A stretch of 6,744 bases of DNA from JASHVB01 sp035486135 (GCA_035486135.1 DATHNI010000061.1:1-6744); one strand, 5' to 3'. Shown: positions 1-6,451, counted from the stretch's first letter. Notes: generated by a model not told the origin, from the letters alone. Program-made: numbers and translations.

Positions 1-95
1 GGCTGCCGGCCGCGGATGGAATTTACCGCGCCGACACCATCGACCAGAGTGTGCGGCATGCTGGCGTCACACAGAATTCGCTTGAGCGTTCGCAT
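1..95 (-). CDS. possible 5' end of a divergent gene, cut by the left window edge
   Basis: On the minus strand an ATG at 95-93 opens a frame that stays open to the window edge (31 complete codons, beginning MRTLKRILCDAS). The same frame is also open upstream to an ATG at 155-153. I do not recognise the peptide and see no good Shine-Dalgarno sequence before either ATG. The main reason to list it is position: it would be divergent from the methyltransferase gene, and third codon positions are about 70% G/C. The plus strand is also open here in two frames with similar base use, so this could be non-coding. Treat it as a placeholder that only sequence to the left can resolve. Confidence 0.2.
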   Translation of the reverse strand, partial: MRTLKRILCDASMPHTLVDGVGAVNSIRGRQ

Positions 96-257
96 CGGGT
101 CATCCGGCCGGCGAGATCGTGTGCCGGCAATGCCCGAGGCGGGTCCTGCGACCATGCGATTATGCGGCAACGGACCTACGATGGCCGCCGCGCGGCGTAT
201 CGTACGGCCGGTTGGCCTCGACCGAAAGTCGCTCCGTGTGCCGGCTGGAATCACGTC

Positions 258-1106
258 ATGACAGCGGATGTGACCCAGGTGGCATCGCACGACCTCGGCG
301 TTCCGGAGCGACTTCCAGGCTGCGCGCCACCTCCTGCCACCGATGGGTACCTGCTCGGCGGCCGGGTTCGTTACGCTCAGCCACGGGAGGGGTTTCGCAG
401 CGGGATCGAACCCGTCTTCCTCGCCGCCGCGATCCCGGCACGTTCGGGTGAACGTGTCCTGGAGGGCGGTAGCGGGGCAGGGGCGGCATTGCTCTGCCTG
501 GCCGCCAGGGAGCCCGGCTTGCACGCACTTGGCGTGGAGCGCGACCCGTCCCTGGTGGCGCTGGCAACGCACAACGCCGAGGCGAATGGCGCCGTTGGCC
601 TGGCATTCGTCGCCGGCAACCTCACGACGTTGCGGGGACCGGACCTGGGGGGCGGCCCGTTCGATCATGCGCTGGCGAATCCACCCTACCATTCGCCCGC
701 GGGGAGCATCTCGCCGCTCGCGGCCCGTGTATCGGCGAAGCGTGCGGAACCGGGACTTCTGGCAGCCTGGGCGCGGGCGCTGGTGGCGCCGCTGCGCCAT
801 CGCGGCACGCTGACCTTCATCCTGCCGGCCGGGTCGCTGCCCGAAGGTCTCGTCGCCATGACGGCAGCGGGCTGTCCCGCGAACTCGGTCCTGCCGCTGT
901 GGCCGAAGCTGGGCCGGCCGGCAAAGCTGGTGCTGGTGCACGGCGTGAAGGGCGGGCGGGCGCCGCTGCGGCTGCTGCCCGGCCTGGTGCTGCACGAAGC
1001 GGATGGCCGATACACCCAAGCCGCCGAAGCGATTCTGCGCGAAGCCGCCCCCGTAAACCTCGCGCGCTCCGCGGGAGAGGCCGAGATGCGCAAGCAACGA
1101 GGGTGA
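258..1106 (+). CDS. tRNA1(Val) adenine-N6-methyltransferase-like protein (TrmN6/YfiC, COG4123 type)
   Basis: Predicted 282-residue cytosolic class I SAM-dependent methyltransferase. Family knowledge: the E. coli relative YfiC/TrmN6 methylates N6 of A37 in tRNA1(Val). Seen: a family-like N-terminal segment, LLGGRVRYAQPREGFRSGIE (32-51), then the SAM-binding glycine loop VLEGGSGAGAALL (67-79), an acidic strand end GVERD (92-96), and the diagnostic amino-methyltransferase motif NPPY (141-144). The C-terminal part has the expected LTFILP strand (185-190) and a Rossmann-like finish. The loop is slightly off-consensus: LEGGSG where LDLGSG or LDLGCG is usual. The ATG at 258 is chosen because the domain begins about 30 residues later and a weak GGA lies 8 bases upstream; the frame is open further upstream, but that stretch shows no domain. 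The target RNA is inferred from family only; it could equally be annotated as a generic methyltransferase. Confidence 0.85.
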   Translation: MTADVTQVASHDLGVPERLPGCAPPPATDGYLLGGRVRYAQPREGFRSGIEPVFLAAAIPARSGERVLEGGSGAGAALLCLAAREPGLHALGVERDPSLVALATHNAEANGAVGLAFVAGNLTTLRGPDLGGGPFDHALANPPYHSPAGSISPLAARVSAKRAEPGLLAAWARALVAPLRHRGTLTFILPAGSLPEGLVAMTAAGCPANSVLPLWPKLGRPAKLVLVHGVKGGRAPLRLLPGLVLHEADGRYTQAAEAILREAAPVNLARSAGEAEMRKQRG

Positions 1107-1156
1107 GAGTGATCGGGCCGGCGCGCTCTACCTGCTATCTGCCGGCCCGATCACCC
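1107..1156 (+). terminator. hairpin just after the methyltransferase stop, terminator-like
   Basis: A perfect 14-bp inverted repeat, GTGATCGGGCCGGC at 1109-1122 and its complement at 1141-1154, encloses an 18-base loop and starts two bases after the stop codon. The position fits a transcription terminator for the methyltransferase gene. The downstream bases (CCTTACCCTC) lack a real T tract, so it is not a canonical intrinsic terminator. It may instead protect the 3' end of the message or work with Rho. Confidence 0.5.
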
Positions 1157-1204
1157 TTACCCTCGCCGCTACGCCTCTCGACCCCCGGGCCAAGTGCCGG
1201 GGGG

Positions 1205-1250
1205 CATGCCTCCCCGCTCTCACGGGACATGCCTCCCCGCTCTCACGGGA
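1205..1250. repeat. exact 23-bp tandem duplication with hairpin potential
   Basis: Two identical 23-base units abut, at 1205-1227 and 1228-1250; each starts CATGCCTCCCCG and ends CTCTCACGGGA. Inside each unit CCCG and CGGG can pair. At the end of copy 2, CTCTC (1240-1244) can pair with GAGAG (1249-1253), followed by GGTTTTGA. The C-rich arms resemble the short palindromic intergenic repeats common in GC-rich proteobacteria. It lies in the 224-base gap between the methyltransferase and the transporter and encodes nothing recognisable. Confidence 0.85.
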
Positions 1251-1330
1251 GAGGTTTTGATCGACGTGGAACCGGCTGAGAGCCCGATCTGTTGTGTCTG
1301 GACAGCAACCAAGGCACCGAGCCCCCCAAC

Positions 1331-2785
1331 ATGCCCCCTGCCGACCCCACCGCCGATCTGCTGTTGCAGATGGACGACGCGACCATCACGCGCCAGCACT
1401 GGAAGATCATGTTCATCTCGGGCATGGGCTTCCTGACCGACGCCTACGACCTGTTCATCATCGGCGTCGTCATGGAGCTGCTGAAGCAGCAGTGGCACGT
1501 CTCGCCGGTAGCCGAGGGCCTGGTGACCTCGACCGCTTTGCTCGCCTCGGCGGTCGGCGCCGTGTTGTTCGGCCGCGTCGCCGACATGCTCGGGCGCAAG
1601 CGCATCTACGGCTACGAGGTGCTGGTGCTCGCGGCCGGCGCCGTTGCGTCGGCGTTCTCGCCGGATGTCTGGTGGCTGATCGCCTTCCGCATCGTGCTCG
1701 GCATCGGCATCGGTGGCGACTATCCGGTCAGCGCGACGATCATGGCGGAATATGCCGGCAAGCGGACCCGCGGCGCGCTGGTCACGCTGGTGTTCACGAT
1801 GCAGGCGGTGGGACTGATCATCGGGCCGCTGCTGGCCGCCGGCCTGATCGTCTCCGGCCTGCCGCGCGATCTCATCTGGCGGCTGTTGCTCGCGTTCGGC
1901 GCGGTGCCCGCCATGGCGGTGTTCCAGATGCGCCGGCACCTTGCGGAAACACCGCGCTACTTGCTCGCCGCGGGCCAGCACGCCGCGTTCAGCGCGGCAG
2001 CCGGCGACGTGCTGGCCGCACAGCGCGGCAGCGCAGCGTCCCGGCGGCAGGCCGAGGGCCAGGCCGCGGCAAAGACATCGTTCGCGCAGGGCTTCGCCAG
2101 GCTGGTCAGCCGGCGCGACCTGACGATGCGGCTGATCGGGGCGAGCCTCGCCTGGTTCCTGATGGACTTCGCCTATTACGGCAACACCGTCAGCAGCCCG
2201 ATGGTGCTGAACGCGATCACGCCCGACAAGTCCTTGCTATGGCACGTCCTGCTGCAGCTTGCGGTGTTCACTACGGCGGCGGTGCCGGGATACCTTGTCG
2301 CCGCGGCGATGATGGATCGCATGGGTCGCAAATCGATCCAGGTGATGGGCTTCGCCATGATGGCCGCGGCGTTCACCGCGATGGCGTTGATTCCGAACAT
2401 CGAGAAGCTGGTGGTGCCGTTCCTGCTGGTTTACGGCGTCAGCTACTTCTTTACCGAGTTCGGCCCGAACGCCACCACCTTCGTCTATCCGGCCGAGCTC
2501 TTCCCGGTGGAAGCGCGCACCACCGGGCACGGCATCGCCTCGGCCGCCGGCAAGCTGGGCGGTTTCGTCGGCGTGTTCCTGTTTCCCATCCTGATGAGCT
2601 GGCACGGCCTGCTGTCCGCCGAGCTGGCCGCCGCCGTCGTCAGCGTCCTGGGGATCGGCGTCACGGTATGGTTGCTGCCGGAGACCAAGGGCCGCAGCCT
2701 GGAAGAGCTGAGCCTGCCGGCGCAGGGCCTGCTGCGGCCGGCCTTCGCCGCGGCGCGTGGTTTGGCTCAGGGTCGTGGCGACTGA
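1331..2785 (+). CDS. MFS transporter, phosphate:H+ symporter (PHS) family
   Basis: Predicted 484-residue inner-membrane protein with about 12 helices, importing inorganic phosphate (or a similar anion) with protons. Seen: first-helix signature GFLTDAYDLF (33-42), MFS motif A GRVADMLGRKR (81-91), GGDYPVSATIMAEYAGKRT (128-146), a hydrophilic central loop (about 215-265), a second motif A copy DRMGRK (329-334), FGPNATTFVYPAELFP (377-392) and PETKGRSLEEL (450-460). Residues that bind phosphate in the fungal transporter PiPT appear conserved with matching local spacing: Asp130-Tyr131, Gln158, Trp275, Asp279, Tyr283 and Asn380. The ATG at 1331 is preferred because it gives a normal-length N-terminus; a TTG at 1292 in the same frame is less likely. 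No strong Shine-Dalgarno sequence precedes either, and I see no convincing Pho box. Other MFS substrates (organic acids) cannot be excluded. Confidence 0.87.
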   Translation: MPPADPTADLLLQMDDATITRQHWKIMFISGMGFLTDAYDLFIIGVVMELLKQQWHVSPVAEGLVTSTALLASAVGAVLFGRVADMLGRKRIYGYEVLVLAAGAVASAFSPDVWWLIAFRIVLGIGIGGDYPVSATIMAEYAGKRTRGALVTLVFTMQAVGLIIGPLLAAGLIVSGLPRDLIWRLLLAFGAVPAMAVFQMRRHLAETPRYLLAAGQHAAFSAAAGDVLAAQRGSAASRRQAEGQAAAKTSFAQGFARLVSRRDLTMRLIGASLAWFLMDFAYYGNTVSSPMVLNAITPDKSLLWHVLLQLAVFTTAAVPGYLVAAAMMDRMGRKSIQVMGFAMMAAAFTAMALIPNIEKLVVPFLLVYGVSYFFTEFGPNATTFVYPAELFPVEARTTGHGIASAAGKLGGFVGVFLFPILMSWHGLLSAELAAAVVSVLGIGVTVWLLPETKGRSLEELSLPAQGLLRPAFAAARGLAQGRGD

Positions 2786-3055
2786 GGTAGGCCGCCGTAA
2801 CCAATGACCCTCGAATGCGTCGCACCGGCCGTGCCAACCGTCATGGCGGGCGGAGGCCTGCCATCCATGACTGTGCTGCCCGAACCGGGAAAAGTCATGG
2901 ATGCCGACCTTCGTCGGCATGACCAGGATGGCGCCGTCCGTGCGTCAATCGTTCTGGCGTCCGATATAAGGCAGGGCTTCATCGGCGTGCACGGCGACAT
3001 GTGGATTCCAAACAACGCCAAGGCAGAACGAACTCAAAACAACGAGGCGGCGCAT
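2786..3055. other. 270-base convergent intergenic region with a REP-like palindrome
   Basis: This gap lies between the stop codons of the transporter (plus) and hisC (minus). Its middle (2862-2920) is the palindromic repeat listed separately. I see no hairpin followed by a T-run that would be a standard terminator for either gene. The stretch from 2922 to 3055 has no gene that I can support and no tRNA; it may belong to a larger dispersed repeat, which cannot be judged from one copy. Confidence 0.7.
2862..2920. repeat. REP-like compound palindrome
   Basis: CATCCATGACT (2862-2872) pairs with AGTCATGGATG (2893-2903), and the loop between them holds a small CCCG-aac-CGGG hairpin (2879-2889). 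It overlaps a second perfect stem, ATGCCGAC (2901-2908) with GTCGGCAT (2913-2920), closed by a CTTC tetraloop. Read on the minus strand this resembles the widespread proteobacterial repeat that carries GTCATGCC..GAAGG..GGCAT and ATCCATGAC. Sitting between convergent genes, it could act as a bidirectional terminator or mRNA 3'-end stabiliser; that role is inferred. Confidence 0.65.
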
Positions 3056-4135
3056 TCAGAGGGGGGACGCCGGCCCGCCGCCGAAAATATCCGACAAGGC
3101 GGACAACAGCCGGTCTATTTGCGCATCGGAGCCTACAGTGATCCGCAGATAATCGGATATGCGAGGCGCGGCAAAATGGCGGACGATAACCGCGTGCCGG
3201 CGAAGCGCGATTGCCAATGCTGCGCCGTCATGCGCCGGGTGACGGGCAAAAACGAAATTGGCGGAGGATGGCAGCACGTCGAAACCAAGCCGGACAAGTC
3301 CGCTGCTCAGCCGCTCGCGGCCTTCGATCACGCGGGTACGGGCCGCCTGGAAATAGGCCTCGTCCTCGATCGACGCGATGGCGCCGGCCTGGGCGGGCCG
3401 GCCAACGGGATAGGAGTTGAAGCTATCCTTCACCCGGTTGAGCGCCTCTATCAGGTCCCGATCGCCAATCGCGTAGCCGACGCGCAGGCCGGCCAAGGCC
3501 CGCGATTTGGACATGGTCTGCACCACCAGCAGGTTTGCATGAGAGGCCACCAGCGGGATGGCGGTCTCGGCGCCGAAATCGACATACGCCTCGTCGATCA
3601 CCACGGGAATGTCGGCATGTTCCTCCAGCAGCATCGCGATCTCGCCACGCGATAGCGCGAGTCCCGTTGGTGCATTTGGATTGGGCACGATGATCGCGCC
3701 GGCCGGGCGGCGATAGTCGGCGACACGGACTCGCATCGCCTCGTCCAGCGGCACCGTTGCGTAGGTTATATCGAACAGCCGGCAATAGACCGGATAGAAG
3801 CTGTAGGTGATGTCAGGGAAAAGCAATGGCGCGTCATGCTTGAGCAAACCGGCGAAGGCGTGCGCCAGCACCTCGTCCGAGCCGTTACCTACGAATACCT
3901 GTTCAGGTCGCACCTGATGGTAGGCGGCCAACGCTGCTCGCAACGCGGTGGCCTGCGGATCAGGATAGAGGCGCAACGTATCGGCCGCCTCGGCGCGGAT
4001 CGCTGCCAACACGCGCGGCGACGGTCCGATCGGACTTTCATTGGTGTTGAGCTTGACCAGCTCTGCCATGTGGGGCTGTTCGCCGGGCACATAGGGCTTC
4101 AGGCCGTGCGTCAAGCTGCTCCAGAAACGGCTCAT
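3056..4135 (-). CDS. hisC: histidinol-phosphate aminotransferase
   Basis: Predicted 359-residue cytosolic class I/II PLP aminotransferase of the HisC group. It moves the amino group from glutamate to imidazole-acetol phosphate in histidine synthesis; members of this group often also act on aromatic keto acids. Seen: the HisC-type start MSRFWSSL..LKPYVPGEQP (1-21), VKLNTNESP (27-35), GNGSDEVL (83-90), the cofactor segment NPNAPTG (152-158), VVIDEAYVDF (178-187) with Asp181 and Tyr184, the Schiff-base lysine Lys210 in TMSKSRALAGLRVGYA, and the substrate-phosphate arginine in YLRITVG (Arg331). Length is normal. The ATG has GAGG three bases upstream (4139-4142), a rather tight but usable Shine-Dalgarno sequence. 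No other his genes are visible; it follows pyrE on the same strand after a 259-base gap with a large hairpin, so separate transcription is possible. A role in tyrosine/phenylalanine synthesis is the main alternative. Confidence 0.9.
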   Translation of the reverse strand: MSRFWSSLTHGLKPYVPGEQPHMAELVKLNTNESPIGPSPRVLAAIRAEAADTLRLYPDPQATALRAALAAYHQVRPEQVFVGNGSDEVLAHAFAGLLKHDAPLLFPDITYSFYPVYCRLFDITYATVPLDEAMRVRVADYRRPAGAIIVPNPNAPTGLALSRGEIAMLLEEHADIPVVIDEAYVDFGAETAIPLVASHANLLVVQTMSKSRALAGLRVGYAIGDRDLIEALNRVKDSFNSYPVGRPAQAGAIASIEDEAYFQAARTRVIEGRERLSSGLVRLGFDVLPSSANFVFARHPAHDGAALAIALRRHAVIVRHFAAPRISDYLRITVGSDAQIDRLLSALSDIFGGGPASPL

Positions 4136-4394
4136 TTACCTCGTCCGGATTGCATCGAAATAGGAGAGCAAGTTTGGCTGTCGGAAATCGCGCTGTCCTC
4201 TGCCGCGAAAGGGTGCCGCGATAGATGGCCGGGTCAAGCCCACAGGTGTCAGGGTAGTGGGGCGCAGAGAAGAATACTCCCCCTCCCCTTGAGGGAGGGG
4301 GTTGGGGGGAGGGGTTGGTGCGGCACCGACCCCTCCCCCCAACCCCCTCCCTCAAGGGGAGGGGGAGTCTGTTTCTTGCTAGGGGCCCACGCGC
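4136..4394. other. 259-base gap between pyrE and hisC
   Basis: This spacer separates pyrE from hisC, both on the minus strand. It holds the 93-nt palindrome (4276-4368) and, closer to hisC, about 140 bases that would be the hisC leader. ATGGCCGGGTCAAGCCC (4225-4241) looks like half of a common alphaproteobacterial palindromic repeat whose other half is lost. Read on the minus strand it gives CTTGAC, a possible -35 element, but no good -10 follows at the normal distance, so I do not call a promoter. No tRNA or small gene is evident. Confidence 0.6.
4276..4368. repeat. 93-nt near-perfect palindrome built of two C/G-rich hairpins
   Basis: Bases 4276-4320 pair with 4324-4368: the outer 40 are perfect, then one T-G wobble, then four more pairs around a CGG loop, giving a 45-bp stem. 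Each arm is also a palindrome by itself: CCCCCTCCC (4279-4287) pairs with GGGAGGGGG (4293-4301), mirrored in the right arm. The structure can therefore be one long hairpin or two side-by-side short ones. The left arm from 4293 has four G-runs on the plus strand, and the right arm has the same on the minus strand, so both strands could form G-quadruplexes. Located after pyrE and before hisC, it could terminate or stabilise pyrE mRNA. It matches the general style of C/G-rich dispersed repeats of proteobacteria. Confidence 0.9.
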
Positions 4395-5195
4395 TTACAG
4401 CAGCAGCGGCTTGATCGGCGTCGTGCGGCCGCCGTGCATCGCCGACCAGGCTACCGGATCGGCAATGAACCGCTCCAGTTCGGCGTGGTCCCCCGCCGAG
4501 AGCAAGTCGTCTCGCCCCGCCCGCAGCACATCCGCCCACGTCGTCAGGGCGTGCAGCCGCAGCCCAAGACCGGCCAGCCGCTCCGCCCCGCCGGGAAACG
4601 TTCCGTGATTGAACAGGCACAGCGCCTCGGTCACCGTCGCGCCGGCCGAGCGCAGGCCGCGCACGAACGCAACCTTGCTGCCGCCGTCCGTGGTCAGGTC
4701 GTCCACCAGCAGCACACGCATGCCCTCGACCGAGCCACCCTCCACCTGCGCGTTCTGCCCGATGCCCAGCGCGCGCTTGCGCACATAGCGCAGCTTCAGG
4801 TCCAGCCGGTCCGCCAGCCAGCAGGCCCACGGGATACCGGCGGTCTCGGCGCCGGCAATCGCATCGAACGGTGGCACCAATCCGAATTCACGCCACAGCT
4901 TCGCCACCGCGAGATCGGTCATGGCGCGGCGGAGCAGAGGCTCGCCGATCAGCCGGCGGCAATCGACATAGACCGGGCTCGCCCAACCGGCGGCGAGGAT
5001 GAACGGGTGCTCGCGGCTAAATGCAATGGCGCCCGCTTCCAGCAACAGCCGGGCGCTCGCCGCGCCGAGGTCTTCCGGCGCCTGCTGGACGCCGCCGGCG
5101 GACGTGTCCGGGGTGGTGGCAGCCGTGTCCGGCGTGGCGGCGGACGTGTCCGGCGCGGCGGTGGTGGCGGACGTGTCCGGGGTGGTTCCGCTCAT
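4395..5195 (-). CDS. pyrE: orotate phosphoribosyltransferase with an unusual N-terminal tail
   Basis: Predicted 266-residue cytosolic enzyme making orotidine 5'-phosphate from orotate and PRPP (step five of UMP synthesis). Seen: substrate-loop region ILAAGWASPVYVDCRRLIG (66-84), AGAETAGIPWACWLADRL (114-131), YVRKRALGIGQNAQVEG (137-153) with the catalytic-loop basic residues, and the PRPP-binding loop VLLVDDLTTDGGSK (161-174) in its alphaproteobacterial form. The domain starts near residue 40; residues 1-39 are an extra tail made of PDT(S/A)A.. repeats, so the protein is roughly 40-50 residues longer than typical PyrE (E. coli 213). No alternative start lies between the tail and the domain, so the tail should be translated. 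The ATG overlaps the stop of the upstream hydrolase (ATGA, 5195-5192) with no Shine-Dalgarno sequence, implying translational coupling. The context suggests salvage or turnover of pyrimidines or ureides as well as, or instead of, housekeeping synthesis. Confidence 0.9.
   Translation of the reverse strand: MSGTTPDTSATTAAPDTSAATPDTAATTPDTSAGGVQQAPEDLGAASARLLLEAGAIAFSREHPFILAAGWASPVYVDCRRLIGEPLLRRAMTDLAVAKLWREFGLVPPFDAIAGAETAGIPWACWLADRLDLKLRYVRKRALGIGQNAQVEGGSVEGMRVLLVDDLTTDGGSKVAFVRGLRSAGATVTEALCLFNHGTFPGGAERLAGLGLRLHALTTWADVLRAGRDDLLSAGDHAELERFIADPVAWSAMHGGRTTPIKPLLL
5091..5180 (-). repeat. in-frame coding minisatellite in the pyrE 5' end
   Basis: Four imperfect tandem units of 27, 21, 21 and 21 bases (5180-5154, 5153-5133, 5132-5112, 5111-5091) each begin CCGGACACG and encode PDTSATTAA, PDTSAAT, PDTAATT and PDTSAGG. 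All units are multiples of three, so copy changes keep the frame. The peptide is low-complexity and likely disordered. Confidence 0.9.
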
Positions 5196-6451
5196 GGCGC
5201 AACGGCCGCGTCGCGCAGGGCAAGCCGCATCAGTTCGGCGCCGCGCAGGAAATCGTCCATCGCCATCGCCTCCTCCGGATTGTGCGACCCATGCTCGTTG
5301 CGCACGAAGATCATCGCGCTTGGGACGCCGGCATTGGCGAACACCGCGGCGTCGTGGCCGGCGCCGCTGGGGATCGGTTCGTCCGGCAGTCCCATCTCGC
5401 GCAGTATCTCCCTCAACCGGACGATCCACGCGTCATCCATCCGCGCGGGCGCCGAGTCCAGCCGGCGGTCGAATTTGAATGCGACGCCGCGCTCTTCGGA
5501 GATGCTGGCGCATTCAGAGCGAAACAGCTCGTAGAAGGCCTCCAGCGTTTCGGTGCTCTGGCTGCGCGCCTCGAACGAGAAGCGCAGGTGGCCCGGGATG
5601 CGGGCCAGCGCATGCTCTGCGGGGTCGGTGCCGATGATGCCGGTGGTGAGCACCAGGTCGCGCCCGCGCTCCAGCAGCGTGCCCCAGTGGCGGTCGAGCC
5701 GGGTGATCAACTCGGCGGTGGCGAACACCGCGTCGTGGCGCAGCCAGCGGGGGATGGCGCCCGAATGGCCCGCCTCGCCGATGCACTCGATGGTGCGATG
5801 GCGGAAATTGCCGCGGATGCCGGTCACCACTGCCACCGGCAGTTCGCGCGCCACCAGCACCGGGCCTTGCTCGATATGCAGCTCCAGCCAGGCGGCGACG
5901 GCCGAGGGGTCGAGCAATCGTTCCCCTCGCGCGACACGGTCCACGTCAACGCCGGCGTCGCGCATGCAGTCGATCAGCGGGCGGCCGGTGACGACGTGCG
6001 GCATCGCCAGGTCGTCCGCCGACAGTTTCCCGAACAGCGCAGAGGAGCCGATATAGGCGCGGCCGAACCACGCGCTTTCCTCCCCGCGCAGGGCATACAG
6101 CTTGATGGTCCGCGTGGGGACGAAGCCCTCCGCCCGGAAGCTGGCCAGAGCGAGCAAGCCGGCGATCACCCCCGCCGCGCCGTCGTAGTTGCCGCCTTGC
6201 GGCACCGAATCGAGATGCGAGCCGCAGGCCAGGAAGGGCAGGGCGGGATCCCGCCCGGGCAGGGTGACCACCAGGTTGGCGCCGGCGTCCCGTTCGGTGG
6301 CCAGGCCCTGCGTGCGCGCTTCGGCCTCGATGATGTCGAGCGCTGCCGACTCGCCGGCGCCATAACTTTCGCGGCTGATGCCCACGCCGTCGCTGGTGGC
6401 GGCGCGCAGGCGGTCGAACAGACGCTGGGGCAGGGCGGTGTCGGTATCCAT
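5192..6451 (-). CDS. M20-family Zn-dependent amidohydrolase (N-carbamoyl-amino-acid hydrolase / ureidopropionase / allantoate hydrolase group)
   Basis: Predicted 419-residue cytosolic metallohydrolase, probably a dimer, releasing ammonia and CO2 from an N-carbamoyl (ureido) substrate. Seen: GSHLDSVPQGGNYDGAAGV (77-95) with metal ligands His79 and Asp90, RGEESAWFG (122-130) with catalytic Glu124/Glu125, LELHIEQGP (189-197) with His192, the dimerisation lid starting near 206 with GEAGHSGAIPRWLRHDA (225-241), SGAGHDA (362-368) and HGSHNPEE (387-394) with His390. All the expected metal and catalytic residues are present and the length is normal. The ATG at 6451 is chosen because the domain starts at once (LPQRLFDRL) and GGA lies seven bases upstream; the longer frame from GTG 6574 would start inside an inverted repeat. 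The stop overlaps the pyrE start, so the two form an operon. The exact substrate (N-carbamoyl-beta-alanine, N-carbamoyl-L-amino acid or allantoate) cannot be decided from motifs. Confidence 0.88.
   Translation of the reverse strand: MDTDTALPQRLFDRLRAATSDGVGISRESYGAGESAALDIIEAEARTQGLATERDAGANLVVTLPGRDPALPFLACGSHLDSVPQGGNYDGAAGVIAGLLALASFRAEGFVPTRTIKLYALRGEESAWFGRAYIGSSALFGKLSADDLAMPHVVTGRPLIDCMRDAGVDVDRVARGERLLDPSAVAAWLELHIEQGPVLVARELPVAVVTGIRGNFRHRTIECIGEAGHSGAIPRWLRHDAVFATAELITRLDRHWGTLLERGRDLVLTTGIIGTDPAEHALARIPGHLRFSFEARSQSTETLEAFYELFRSECASISEERGVAFKFDRRLDSAPARMDDAWIVRLREILREMGLPDEPIPSGAGHDAAVFANAGVPSAMIFVRNEHGSHNPEEAMAMDDFLRGAELMRLALRDAAVAP

Noticed and set aside
51..257. In-frame upstream extension of the methyltransferase (69 more residues)
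   Set aside because: The extra residues show no domain resemblance and are rich in Arg, Cys and His, and family members start close to the GGRxR segment. The ATG at 258 gives a normal length.
3..257. Plus-strand gene entering from the left edge
   Set aside because: The open frame from base 3 has no stop before the methyltransferase ATG, so it would have to be a fusion, and the peptide is not recognisable; the other frames have poor codon use.
1294..2790. Long overlapping plus-strand frame across the transporter gene
   Set aside because: Its translation is Arg/Gly/Ala/His-rich with no motifs, typical of a shifted frame in GC-rich DNA; the other frame gives a full PHS transporter.
2804..3655. 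Plus-strand open frame antisense to hisC
   Set aside because: It covers the intergenic repeat and the hisC C-terminal half, has no recognisable motif, and the opposite strand encodes a complete HisC.
4136..4275. tRNA or small RNA gene between hisC and the palindrome
   Set aside because: No cloverleaf, T-loop GTTCRA motif or other RNA signature could be found by eye.
5091..5180. CRISPR-like array
   Set aside because: The units are contiguous without spacers, imperfect and in frame with pyrE, so this is a coding minisatellite.
5196..5429. Upstream extension of pyrE by 78 residues
   Set aside because: It overlaps the C-terminal coding part of the hydrolase in another frame and is Arg-rich; the ATGA overlap start at 5195 is the natural one.
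4434..5534. Plus-strand open frame antisense to pyrE and the hydrolase end
   Set aside because: Low-complexity, Arg-rich translation with no motif; both genes on the other strand have full catalytic signatures.
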